A program made the translations under genes and the position numbers. Source: Hyphomicrobiales bacterium (GTDB lineage: Bacteria; Pseudomonadota; Alphaproteobacteria; Rhizobiales; Beijerinckiaceae). Taken from it: a stretch of DNA of 16,063 nucleotides. Numbering within the stretch: position 1 is the stretch's first letter; every line of letters starts with the position of its first letter. The notes below the pieces were generated by a model, which was not told where the DNA came from, did no database searches, and saw only the letters and a program-made list of their open reading frames with translations. Shown one piece after another: positions 1 through 7,512 of this stretch. The DNA is taken from NCBI GenBank assembly GCA_028290125.1, contig JAQGKM010000250.1, positions 1-16,063 on the forward strand. Reading direction: 5' to 3'.

Positions 1-1
1 C

Positions 2-1168
2 GAACGACGCACCCTGCGCGTCGACGCCGCACGCATTGACGCACTGGCCCATGCGATCGACGAGATGATCGTCGCGAAGAATGCGCTGTCAGCGCTTGCA
101 GCCGAAAGCGCCCAGCACAGCGGCGAGGAACTCGGGCGGCGTCTTCGCGATCAGCAGGCGACCATCGGCCGCCTCACCGCACGCATGCACGCAGCCCTGA
201 CATCCATGCGGCTCGTGCCGATCAGCCCGACGCTCCGCCGCCTGCCGCGCATCGCGCGCGAGCTTGGCGCAAAGCTTGGCAAGTCGGTCGACGTCGTTCT
301 GGAGTGCGAGGAGATCGAAGCCGACAAGGCAATGATCGACGGGCTGTCCGAACCCTTGCTGCATCTCGTCCGGAACGCCATGGACCATGGCGTCGACAAC
401 ATCGACGAGCGACGCAGCGCCGGAAAGCCCGCGCGCGCGCGCATCGCGATCAGCGCGCGCCGCAGTGGTGAACAGATCCTGATCCGCATCGAGGACGACG
501 GACGCGGCATCGACGCGAACCGCATCCGCGACGTTGCGCGTCAGCGTGCGCTGCTGCCCGACGCAGCCATCGATGCGCTCGACGACCGTGCGGCGCTCGA
601 CCTGATCTTCCTGCCGGGCTTTTCGACGGCGTCCAAAGTCTCGGACGTTTCGGGCCGTGGCGTGGGCATGGATGCGGTCCGCACAGCCGTCGCCAGACTG
701 GGCGGCCGCGTTGATCTCGCCAGCACGCCAGGCGTCGGCACGAGCGTGACCTTGGCCCTGCCGCTCAGCCTGATGATGACTCAGGTCGCTGTCGTTGCCT
801 GCGGTGGCGACGTCTACGGCGTTCCCATCGACGATATTGTCGAGCTTGCGCTCATCCAGGCGCGCGATGTCTCTGACGTTCGCAACGGCAAAGCCTTCTT
901 CCTGCGCGAACGCCCCGTGCCGCTCGTCTCGCTCGAGAGTCTGTTGGGACAAGCCGAACGTGACACGGAAGCGAACTTGCGTGTTCTCGTCATCCGCTCC
1001 GGCGACGACTGGGTCGGCGTATCGGTTGAGATGTTCGTCGAACGCATGGACGCCGTCATCAGCCCGGTCGGCGGATTGCTCAGCGGCATGCGCGGGGTCG
1101 CGGGAACGACTCTCATGGGCAATGGCGCCGTCCTGCTCGTCCTCGATGTGCCGGAGTTGCTGTCATGA
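2..1168 (+). CDS. cheA: Chemotaxis histidine kinase CheA, C-terminal part (5' end outside window)
   Basis: The reading frame is open from base 2, so the gene starts upstream; the first in-window ATG (65) is internal. The opening residues (TLRVDAARIDALAHAIDEM) match the P3 dimerisation helix of CheA. The P4 kinase domain follows with all nucleotide-binding boxes intact: N-box HLVRNAMDHG (about 364-393), G1 EDDGRGID (491-514), the F-box region FLPGFSTASKVSDVSGRGVGMD ending near 673, and GVGTSVTLALPLSL. The last ~130 residues form the CheW-like P5 domain that docks to CheW and receptors. The His-bearing P1 and CheY-binding P2 domains are not in the window. CheA autophosphorylates in a cytoplasmic receptor array and passes phosphate to CheY. 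Its stop codon overlaps the next start (ATGA, 1165-1168), which indicates translational coupling. The family call is firm; which Che class it belongs to cannot be judged from this part. Confidence 0.96.
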   Translation, partial: ERRTLRVDAARIDALAHAIDEMIVAKNALSALAAESAQHSGEELGRRLRDQQATIGRLTARMHAALTSMRLVPISPTLRRLPRIARELGAKLGKSVDVVLECEEIEADKAMIDGLSEPLLHLVRNAMDHGVDNIDERRSAGKPARARIAISARRSGEQILIRIEDDGRGIDANRIRDVARQRALLPDAAIDALDDRAALDLIFLPGFSTASKVSDVSGRGVGMDAVRTAVARLGGRVDLASTPGVGTSVTLALPLSLMMTQVAVVACGGDVYGVPIDDIVELALIQARDVSDVRNGKAFFLRERPVPLVSLESLLGQAERDTEANLRVLVIRSGDDWVGVSVEMFVERMDAVISPVGGLLSGMRGVAGTTLMGNGAVLLVLDVPELLS

Positions 1169-1404
1169 GCGTCGAGCTCGACGGGGATTTCATTTTTCTG
1201 AAAGGCGCCTGCACGGCTGACGACGCAGAAATGCTTGCCAGCTTGCTGGTGCAGCAAAGGTCACGCTGCATCGACCTCGAAAAATGTATCTCGCTGCATG
1301 GTGCGGTGCTGCAAGTTCTGATCGCATTCCGACCAAGTGTTGGTAAGACGCCGAAAGATCCCCGGCTGAGTGACTTGATTTCACACGCTATTGCCGCGGA
1401 ATGA
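1165..1404 (+). CDS. Small STAS-domain protein of the che operon, degenerate phosphosite
   Basis: This 79-residue protein has STAS (SpoIIAA-like) architecture: a beta start with an FIFLKGACTADDAEML segment, then CIDLEKC followed by a helix LQVLIAF. STAS proteins are single-domain switches that bind partner kinases or anti-sigma factors and are normally controlled by phosphorylation of a Ser/Thr in a D-S-x-G-type motif. Aligning HGAVLQVLIA with the usual DSAGLQLLLA puts His45 at the Asp, Gly46 at the Ser and Val48 at the Gly, so canonical phosphorylation looks impossible. The protein is also short for the family (usually 95-110 residues) and may be a minimal domain. The start overlaps the cheA stop by 4 bp, which implies co-translation and a stoichiometric role beside CheA. 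Its function in the pathway is inference; it could be a scaffold or a CheA/CheC modulator. Confidence 0.75.
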   Translation: MSVELDGDFIFLKGACTADDAEMLASLLVQQRSRCIDLEKCISLHGAVLQVLIAFRPSVGKTPKDPRLSDLISHAIAAE

Positions 1405-1462
1405 TGGATGACGCAAAAAGATCGTTCGCCTATAGATATTTGTACGGAATTGGAGTTGGGGC

Positions 1463-1846
1463 ATGAGCCTGAGGGTTCTCATCGTGGATGACAGCAAGTT
1501 GGCGCGCATCGTGCTGACGCGGACGATCGGCGCGTTGCAGCCCGATTGGTCGTGCGTTGAGGCCGCCAATGGCGATGAGGCGCTTGCGACGATCGGGCAA
1601 CACCACGCGGATGTCGTCATTCTCGACTTCAACATGCCCGGAAAAAACGGGCTCGAGGTCGCCGAAGAATTGCGCTCGCGCTTTCCCGACATGCCGATCG
1701 CCATTGCGACCGCCAACATCCAGGACGAGATCATCTCGCGCGCCCGCGCTGCGCAGGCGCACTTCATCGCCAAGCCGGTGAACGAGGACGGTCTTCGCGG
1801 CTTTCTCGTCGCCGCGCGCAAGCAGCTGCTGCCGGAGAGCCAATGA
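1463..1846 (+). CDS. cheY: CheY-type single-domain response regulator
   Basis: The 127-residue protein is a bare receiver domain with no output domain. Seen residues: acidic pair D9/D10 (LIVDDSKLAR), phosphoacceptor D55 (VILDFNMPGKNG), switch Thr83 (AIATANIQ) and Lys104 (HFIAKPVNED). The SKLAR stretch after the acidic pair is common in chemotaxis receivers. It should take phosphate from the CheA encoded upstream and act on the flagellar motor or another target; the target cannot be read from the sequence. ATG at 1463 is preceded by GGAG at 1451-1454 with a suitable gap. The 58-bp space after the STAS gene is the only real gap in the operon. The gene ends in an ATGA overlap with the CheC-type gene, pairing the regulator with its likely phosphatase. 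A receiver tuned to the downstream PAS kinase is the main alternative. Confidence 0.93.
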   Translation: MSLRVLIVDDSKLARIVLTRTIGALQPDWSCVEAANGDEALATIGQHHADVVILDFNMPGKNGLEVAEELRSRFPDMPIAIATANIQDEIISRARAAQAHFIAKPVNEDGLRGFLVAARKQLLPESQ

Positions 1847-2493
1847 CCGAAATCCGGCCCATGCTCACCGAACTCGAACGCGATACCTTGACCGAGCTGG
1901 TGAACATCGGCGTGAGCCGCGCAGCGTCGAGCTTGCGCAAGATGGTGGGCGAACAGGTCCTGCTCTCGGTGCCTTCCATCGAGGTCGTGAGCCGCACGGT
2001 CGCCGCCGCACTGATTCAGGAGCGTGAGAGCGACCGCCTCGTCGCCGTGCAGCAGGATTTTTCGGGCGCCTTCTCGGGTCGCGCGATGCTCATCTTCCCG
2101 GCGTCCAACAGCCTGTCGCTCGTGCGCGCCGTCACGGGCGATCGCCTTTCGGCCGAAGACGTCATCGAGATGCAGGATGAAGCTCTGGCGGAAACCGGCA
2201 ATGTCGTGCTGAACGGCTGCCTCGCCACGATGGCGAACATGCTGCAACGTCCGCTCGCCATGTCGATCCCCGAAGTGCTGCACGCCGGCGGGCAGGATCT
2301 GTTCAACGCCGACGGGCAGGACGAGGGCGTCGTGCTCTTCCTTTACATCAACTTCGCCATCAGCGACCGCAACATCCGCGGCTACATCGCGATGCTGATG
2401 GACCTGCCTTCCGTCGAAGCGCTGAAGGTCCTCATCAACGAATTCATCCAGCGTGTCGTTGGCTCCGAAGGCGCGCAAAGCCTGGAGGCTTGA
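1843..2493 (+). CDS. cheC: CheC/CheX/FliY-family CheY-P phosphatase
   Basis: The 216-residue protein carries two copies of the CheC active-site motif (acidic/Ser-x3-E-x2-N-x22-P). Site 1 is D14-x3-E18-x2-N21, with Pro44 exactly 22 residues after N21 (ELVNIGVSRAAS ... SVPSIEVV). Site 2 is in EALAETGNVVLNG, E-x3-E-x2-N-x22-P with Glu in place of the first Asp/Ser, ending at SIPEVL. Two intact sites fit CheC rather than single-site CheX dimers. In this family the Glu and Asn of the motif are needed to dephosphorylate CheY-P, giving fast signal termination. The 4-bp overlap with cheY points to that receiver as substrate. No CheD partner is visible in the window. The stop is followed at once by a new ribosome-binding site for the hybrid kinase gene. 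Confidence 0.88.
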   Translation: MTEIRPMLTELERDTLTELVNIGVSRAASSLRKMVGEQVLLSVPSIEVVSRTVAAALIQERESDRLVAVQQDFSGAFSGRAMLIFPASNSLSLVRAVTGDRLSAEDVIEMQDEALAETGNVVLNGCLATMANMLQRPLAMSIPEVLHAGGQDLFNADGQDEGVVLFLYINFAISDRNIRGYIAMLMDLPSVEALKVLINEFIQRVVGSEGAQSLEA

Positions 2494-2498
2494 TCGGG

Positions 2499-5258
2499 AT
2501 GATCGTCTCCGCGCTCACCGGAAAGGCCGACGCCACAGCCGCCGATCGCGACTTGAAGCGCGTCGCCGGCCCGCTTCTCGACGCGCTCGTGAAGTCAGGC
2601 ATGCCGGTCGCCATCGCGGATGCGGACCATCGCAACGCGCCGCTCTTCTACGCCAACGCCGCCTTTCTCGAACTGATGGACGCGACAGCGACGGAAGTCG
2701 CGGCCGGCGATTACACGCTGGCGACGCTGACCGGCAAGGATGCCGGCCCTCTGGAACTTCTGGCGCCGGGATCCGGCACCCGCAGCCTGCAAGCCTTCAT
2801 GCGCCGCAAGGATGGCTCCGACTTCTGGGTCAACCTGACGCTGACGCCGATCGCCGACAAGGAAGGCGCCTGCTCGTTCATCCTGATCACCGCCGTCGAC
2901 GCGGTCACGTCACGCGATGCGCGTGAACTCGACAAGAGCATCGAAGCCAAGCGGCGCGAACTGGAGCGGCTGAGCGAGCAGGCGAAAGTCGGCTGGCGTG
3001 TCGCAGGCGCCAGCGGCGCGTGGGAATGGGACATTGCGACGGGCGTGTTCTGCGCCGACGCCCGCTTTGCGGCGCTCACCGGCATCCAGCCGGAAGACGC
3101 CGCACGCGGCGTACCCGGTACCTTGTTCTTCAAGAGCATCCATCCGGACGATCGTCTGCGCATTCAGATCGCCGTGGCGGCTGCATTGCAGGGCGCCGAA
3201 GTCTTCGCGCGGCGCTATCGCATCGTCTCGCCCGACAGCTCGGTTTACTGGGTCTCGGCGACCGGACGCTCCTATCTCGACGCCGCCGAAACGCCTGTGC
3301 GCTTTGCCGGCGTGCTGACCGACATCACGGAACAAAAGCGCGTCGAAGACCAGTTGCAGCTCGCGCAATCGGCCGGCGGTATCGGCACGTTCCTGTACGA
3401 GAGCGGCTTTGGCACTGCGGAAGTGTCGCACGAGTTCTGCCGCCTGCTCGGCTTCCACAAGGCGGATTCGCTGCCGGTGAAGACGATCAATTCGGTCGTT
3501 CACTCCGACGGCCCGCCGATCATCGGCAAGCGCGCGAGCGAACAGGGCGAATTGCCCTACACCGAAATCCGCGTGCGTCGCGCAGACGACGGCGTCGAGC
3601 GCTGGATCGCCTTGCGCGGCCAGGTTCGCCCGGAAGGCGGCGGGCATCGCTTCATGGGCGCGATCTACGACATCACCGAGTCCAAGCGCGTGCAGAACAG
3701 CCTGCGCGATCTGAACCAGACGCTCGAGGATCGCGTGCGCGCCAGAACGCGCGAGCGCGACCGTCTGTGGAGTCTCTCGCGCGACCTGATCTGCGTGTGC
3801 GAAGCCGACGGCACGATGAAGGCGGCCAATCCGGCATGGCTGCATCTTCTGGGCTTTGCGCCCGACGACCTGGTGAAGTCGCGCTTCCAGGATCTCGTGC
3901 ACCGCGACGACCGCGACGAGTTGCGCCGCAAGCTCAGCATTGTCTCAAGCGGGCGCGCCGTACAGGATTTCGACCTGCGTCTCACGACAAGCGGCGGACA
4001 CTGGAACTCGATCAACTGGTCGATCATGGCCGAGGGCGGCGACATCTATTGCGTCGGTCGCGACGTCACGGCGCGTTTGCAGTTGCAGGCGGAATTGCAC
4101 CAGAGCCAGAAGATGGAAGCCGTCGGCCAGCTCACCGGCGGCATCGCACATGACTTCAACAACATGCTGACCGGCGTGATCGGCTGCCTCGACATCCTGC
4201 AGCGGCGCATCGAAACCGGTCGTCTCAACGATCTAGATCGTTTCATGCATGCTGCGACGAGTTCGGCGCAGCGCGCAGCGGCGCTCACGCATCGTCTGCT
4301 CGCCTTCTCGCGGCGCCAGTCGCTGGAAAGCCGGTCCGTCGATCTCAACGCGCTGACGCGTTCGATGGAAGAGCTTCTTCATCGCACGCTTGGCGAACAG
4401 GTGCGCCTGACCGTCGATCTCGAAGAACATCTGCCTGCCGCGCTGATCGACGCCAACCAGCTTGAAAGCGCGATCCTGAATCTCGCGATCAACGCGCGCG
4501 ATGCAATGGAGTCGGGCGGCGAACTCACGATCAGGACCAGCCGCGTGCACCTGCACGATCCGGCGCCCGCCAAGCCGAGCGAGATCCGCCCCGGCGAATA
4601 TGTCTGCATCACGGTCAGCGACACCGGCTCCGGCATGGCCGAAGAGGTGCTCACCAAGGTGTTCGATCCGTTCTTCACCACCAAGCCGATCGGCCAGGGC
4701 ACCGGACTCGGACTGTCGATGATCTACGGCTTCGTGCAACAGAGCCGCGGACATGTGAGCATCGACAGCGTGGTCGGGCGCGGCACCAGCGTGACGCTCT
4801 ATCTGCCGGAATCGAAGGACGAGGCTGAACTGGTGCTCGAACTTCATCCCGGCGTGGCCCCGACGGGCGATGGCGAACAGGTGCTCATCGTCGAGGACGA
4901 TCCGTCGGTCCGGCTGCTCGTGCTCGACGTGCTGCGCGAGCTGAATTACGTTGGGATCGAAGCGGCGAGCGGACTTGAGGCGCTCGAAATTCTCGGCACG
5001 GCCGCCAATATCCGGCTGCTGATCACCGACATCGGATTGCCCGGCCTCAGCGGGCGCGAAGTCGCCGAGATCGCGCGCCGCCGCCGCCCCGATCTGCCCG
5101 TCCTGTTCATGACCGCCTATTCGCCGGACGCGCTGAACCGCAGGCGCTTCCTCGAGCCCGGGATGGACATGATCTCGAAGCCGTTCTCGCTGCTCGAACT
5201 GGCCAGCAAGGTGAAGACTTTCCTCGCGCAGGATCGCGACACGCCGCCGCTCGCCTGA
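2499..5258 (+). CDS. Soluble hybrid histidine kinase: four PAS domains, HisKA, HATPase, receiver
   Basis: I chose ATG 2499 (919 residues) over TTG 2490, because GGAGG at 2484-2488 sits 10 nt before the ATG but touches the TTG. Domains in order: PAS1 about 25-135; PAS2 about 165-285, ending in a PAC segment (GVLTDITEQKRVED); PAS3 about 288-400 (AIYDITESKRV); a helical linker; PAS4 about 428-535; HisKA with His551 (GGIAHDFNNML); HATPase with Asn665 (NLAINARDAME), DTGSGM and FDPFFTTKPIGQGTGLGLSM; and a C-terminal receiver with E799/D800/D801, phosphoacceptor D844 (LITDIGLPG) and K894. There is no signal peptide or membrane segment, so it senses in the cytoplasm. No heme-, flavin- or LOV-type signature (for example GRNCRFLQ) is seen in the PAS domains, so the ligand is unknown. 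Its place after cheC suggests input to the Che module; a separate target is also possible. Confidence 0.95.
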   Translation: MIVSALTGKADATAADRDLKRVAGPLLDALVKSGMPVAIADADHRNAPLFYANAAFLELMDATATEVAAGDYTLATLTGKDAGPLELLAPGSGTRSLQAFMRRKDGSDFWVNLTLTPIADKEGACSFILITAVDAVTSRDARELDKSIEAKRRELERLSEQAKVGWRVAGASGAWEWDIATGVFCADARFAALTGIQPEDAARGVPGTLFFKSIHPDDRLRIQIAVAAALQGAEVFARRYRIVSPDSSVYWVSATGRSYLDAAETPVRFAGVLTDITEQKRVEDQLQLAQSAGGIGTFLYESGFGTAEVSHEFCRLLGFHKADSLPVKTINSVVHSDGPPIIGKRASEQGELPYTEIRVRRADDGVERWIALRGQVRPEGGGHRFMGAIYDITESKRVQNSLRDLNQTLEDRVRARTRERDRLWSLSRDLICVCEADGTMKAANPAWLHLLGFAPDDLVKSRFQDLVHRDDRDELRRKLSIVSSGRAVQDFDLRLTTSGGHWNSINWSIMAEGGDIYCVGRDVTARLQLQAELHQSQKMEAVGQLTGGIAHDFNNMLTGVIGCLDILQRRIETGRLNDLDRFMHAATSSAQRAAALTHRLLAFSRRQSLESRSVDLNALTRSMEELLHRTLGEQVRLTVDLEEHLPAALIDANQLESAILNLAINARDAMESGGELTIRTSRVHLHDPAPAKPSEIRPGEYVCITVSDTGSGMAEEVLTKVFDPFFTTKPIGQGTGLGLSMIYGFVQQSRGHVSIDSVVGRGTSVTLYLPESKDEAELVLELHPGVAPTGDGEQVLIVEDDPSVRLLVLDVLRELNYVGIEAASGLEALEILGTAANIRLLITDIGLPGLSGREVAEIARRRRPDLPVLFMTAYSPDALNRRRFLEPGMDMISKPFSLLELASKVKTFLAQDRDTPPLA

Positions 5259-5303
5259 CGCGCGCGCGCCGCATATTGCCAAGCGGCCACGCCAGATTTA
5301 CGG

Positions 5304-5354
5304 TCCTCCTCAACAAGCAAGACCAGAGGCGCCGAGGCGTCCTCAAGAGGAGGA
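5304..5354 (+). promoter_or_regulatory. Possible SD-sequestering leader upstream of the dehydrogenase gene
   Basis: The strong ribosome-binding site GAGGAGGA (5347-5354), 7 nt before the ATG at 5362, is perfectly complementary over 8 bases to TCCTCCTC at 5304-5311 in the same leader. Competing short partners (GAGG and CCTC copies around 5325-5344) lie in between, so alternative folds exist. A purine-rich SD easily finds such a match by chance, so the regulatory reading is tentative. The 103-bp gap after the kinase gene otherwise shows no clear terminator or promoter. Confidence 0.3.
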
Positions 5355-5361
5355 ATCATCG

Positions 5362-6339
5362 ATGAATATTGCGGTTCTCGACGATTATTTCGATACGGTG
5401 CGATTTCTCCCGTGCTTTCAAAAGCTTGCCGGACACAATGTGAAAGTCTGGACCGATCACGTGCAGGACGACGACGTTCTGGTGGAGCGACTGAAGGATG
5501 TCGACGTGCTCGTCCTCATCCGCGAGCGCACCAAGATCGGCGCAGCCCTGCTCGAACGCCTGCCCCGTCTGAAGCTCATCAGCCAGCGCAGCGTTTATCC
5601 GCACATCGACATCGCCGCCTGCACGCGGCTTGGCATTCCGGTGTCGTCAAGCCAGCATCCCGGCGTGCCCTCGCATGCGACGGCTGAATTCACCTGGGCG
5701 CTGATCTTGGCGTCCGTGAGGCAGATCCCGCAACAGGTCGCGTCGCTCAAGGCCGGCAACTGGCAGATGGGCATCGGCAGTTCGCTGCATGGCAAGACGC
5801 TGGGCGTCTTCGGCTACGGCCGCATCGGCGGCGCCATCGCGGGCTTCGGCCGCGCCTTCGGCATGCGCGTGCTGATCTGGGCGCGCGAAGAGTCACGCGC
5901 GCGCGCACGTGCGGACGGATGGGAGACGGCGAACAGCAAGGAAGAGTTCTTCGCGGACTGCGACGTGCTGAGCCTGCACATGCGCCTCGTCGACGCGACG
6001 CGCGGCATCGTCTCCGAGGACGATCTCAAGCGCATGAAGCCGACAGCCCTGATCGTCAACACGAGCCGCGCGCCGCTGATCCAGCCCAACGCGCTCGTGA
6101 ATGCGCTGAAGAGCGGGCGGCCCGGCTATGCGGCGGTCGACGTCTACGAGAACGAGCCCATGCGCGACACGTCGCATCCGCTGCTGGCGATGGACAATGT
6201 GATCTGCACGCCGCACCTCGGCTATGTGACGGTCGATGAATATGAAGTGCAGTTCATCGAGATCTTCGACCAGATCGTCGCCTACGCGGCCGGCGCACCG
6301 ACGAATGTCGTCAACCCTGACGTCAAACCGCGCGCCTGA
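5362..6339 (+). CDS. D-2-hydroxyacid dehydrogenase (NAD-dependent, PGDH-like)
   Basis: The 325-residue protein has the standard two-domain 2-hydroxyacid dehydrogenase layout. A flavodoxin-like substrate domain (1 to about 100 plus the C-terminus) flanks a Rossmann domain with G151-Y-G153-R-I-G156 in TLGVFGYGRIGGAIAG. Catalytic residues are present: Arg236 (NTSRAPLI), Glu265 (DVYENEP) and His285 (TPHLGYVT). These enzymes interconvert 2-oxo acids and D-2-hydroxy acids with NAD(P)H. It lacks the C-terminal ACT domain of biosynthetic serA enzymes, so serine synthesis is unlikely and the substrate is open. ATG 5362 follows GAGGAGGA at 5347-5354. The next gene, on the other strand, encodes a carboxylate-type periplasmic receptor, which weakly hints at catabolism of an imported organic acid. 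Confidence 0.93.
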   Translation: MNIAVLDDYFDTVRFLPCFQKLAGHNVKVWTDHVQDDDVLVERLKDVDVLVLIRERTKIGAALLERLPRLKLISQRSVYPHIDIAACTRLGIPVSSSQHPGVPSHATAEFTWALILASVRQIPQQVASLKAGNWQMGIGSSLHGKTLGVFGYGRIGGAIAGFGRAFGMRVLIWAREESRARARADGWETANSKEEFFADCDVLSLHMRLVDATRGIVSEDDLKRMKPTALIVNTSRAPLIQPNALVNALKSGRPGYAAVDVYENEPMRDTSHPLLAMDNVICTPHLGYVTVDEYEVQFIEIFDQIVAYAAGAPTNVVNPDVKPRA

Positions 6340-6357
6340 CGACGGCGCGCCGGCGCA

Positions 6358-7383
6358 TCATTTCTCGGCGGTCTGCATGACGCGTTTCATGCGCGCCACG
6401 ACCGCCGGCGGCGTCTCTGCCGTCGCGGCGACGATCTTCTGCAAGTCGATCCCGCTGAGCGGAATGAGATCGGCGTGGACCTTCTCGACATCGGCCTTGA
6501 ACTCGGACGATTTCACCATGGCGTCGAAGGCGGCGCGCAAGGTTGCGACGCGGTCCGCCGGCATGTCGGGCGGCGCCAGAAAGGCGCGGCCGATGGAGGC
6601 CGTGGTCGCGTAGAGCCGCAGCATGGCGCGGTCTTCTGGAGTGTCGCCGAGTTCGCCGACCGCGGGCGCATCAGGAACGAGCGGCGAGCGCTCGACCGTC
6701 TCCGACAGGATGATGCGCACCTTCCTGTCGTCGAGCCATGATTTATGCGCGGCAGTGAGATGCGACAGCAGTCCGGACGCCGCGTCGACCTCGCCCTTTT
6801 CCAGCGCAAGCAGGACGTCGCCGGATGACGGATAGCCGGGGATGATCTTGAATTTGGCGCCCGCGGCTGCGTTCATCAACACGGGATAGCCTTGCGAGGG
6901 CGAGCCCGCGCCCGTCGTGCCGACCACGACTTCGCGCCGCCGGACATCCTCGAACGAGGTGACGCCGGAGGCTGCGGAGACGATCATCACCTCGCCGGAC
7001 GATGTGACGCGTCCGATCCAGTTGAATCGTGCGGCCTTGTAACTCACGCCCTGCGCGCCAAGCACTTCGTCGAGCGCGACGGTCTGCGAGGCGATGCCGA
7101 TCGCCGTGCCGTCTTTCGGCGCAACGCTGTACATCCAGTTGGCGAGCTTGGTGCTGCCGGCGCCGGGCATGTTCTGCACGATGACCGTCGGCGCGCCCGG
7201 CAGTTCGCGGCCGATGTGGCGCGACAGCAGGCGACCGTAAAAATCATACGAGCCCGTGTTGCCGAAGCCGATGTGAACGGTGAGGGTGCGGCCCTTGTAG
7301 AAAGCGTCCTGCGCCTGCGCGCCCGCCACGGGCGAACAGGCGAACGCCAGGGCGATCGCGCTGGCGGCGATGAAACTTCGCAT
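6358..7383 (-). CDS. Bug/TctC-family tripartite tricarboxylate transporter receptor
   Basis: The 341-residue secreted protein begins MRSFIAASAIALAFACSPVAGAQAQ, a typical Sec signal with an AQA-type cleavage site near residue 24. The mature part opens with TLTVHIGFGNTGSYDFYGRLL and continues with VQNMPGAGSTKLANWM and PKDGTAIGIAS, the ligand-loop signature of the Bug (Bordetella uptake gene)/TctC family. Such receptors bind carboxylates or amides in the periplasm and normally feed TctA/TctB permeases, which are absent here, so this is an orphan receptor as in many Rhizobiales. An in-frame GTG at 7398 exists, but ATG 7383 is preferred because GGAGGAG lies just before it and the signal peptide then starts properly. 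The gene converges on the dehydrogenase gene with an 18-bp gap. Confidence 0.9.
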   Translation of the reverse strand: MRSFIAASAIALAFACSPVAGAQAQDAFYKGRTLTVHIGFGNTGSYDFYGRLLSRHIGRELPGAPTVIVQNMPGAGSTKLANWMYSVAPKDGTAIGIASQTVALDEVLGAQGVSYKAARFNWIGRVTSSGEVMIVSAASGVTSFEDVRRREVVVGTTGAGSPSQGYPVLMNAAAGAKFKIIPGYPSSGDVLLALEKGEVDAASGLLSHLTAAHKSWLDDRKVRIILSETVERSPLVPDAPAVGELGDTPEDRAMLRLYATTASIGRAFLAPPDMPADRVATLRAAFDAMVKSSEFKADVEKVHADLIPLSGIDLQKIVAATAETPPAVVARMKRVMQTAEK

Positions 7384-7392
7384 GATGTCTCC

Positions 7393-7421
7393 TCCCACGG
7401 CAGGCGCTTACGCCTTTGGGA
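7393..7421 (-). promoter_or_regulatory. Hairpin in the 5' leader of the Bug receptor gene
   Basis: Two nested inverted repeats sit directly before the receptor gene. TCCCA/TGGGA is at 7393-7397 and 7417-7421. AGGCG/CGCCT is at 7402-7406 and 7411-7415, with a 4-nt loop. In the mRNA the outer arm TGGGA overlaps the start of the GGGAGGAG ribosome-binding site, so folding could lower ribosome access. Only 10 paired bases and a 4-versus-1 bulge support this, so it may be incidental. Confidence 0.3.
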
Positions 7422-7456
7422 AGAGGATCGCAGGCGGACGAGACGACGCCTCATCC

Positions 7457-7510
7457 AAAAAGGCCCCGGACTGATCAGAAATCGGCCAAGGCTAACACGC
7501 GAGGGCCTTT
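7457..7510 (-). terminator. Probable intrinsic terminator of the methyltransferase gene
   Basis: Immediately after the methyltransferase stop, the minus strand reads AAAGGCCC, a 36-nt loop, then GGGCCTTT running into TTTTT (arms 7503-7510 and 7459-7466, T-run 7461-7457). An 8-bp GC-centred stem with a T-run on the correct side fits an intrinsic terminator, but the loop is long, hence moderate confidence. Confidence 0.5.
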
Positions 7511-7512
7511 CG

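Noticed and set aside
1381..2478. 365-residue minus-strand frame
   Set aside because: It is antisense to cheY and cheC, whose active-site motifs are intact.
2490..2498. TTG start for the hybrid kinase overlapping the cheC stop
   Set aside because: The GGAGG site ends one base before the TTG; ATG 2499 has the correct spacing.
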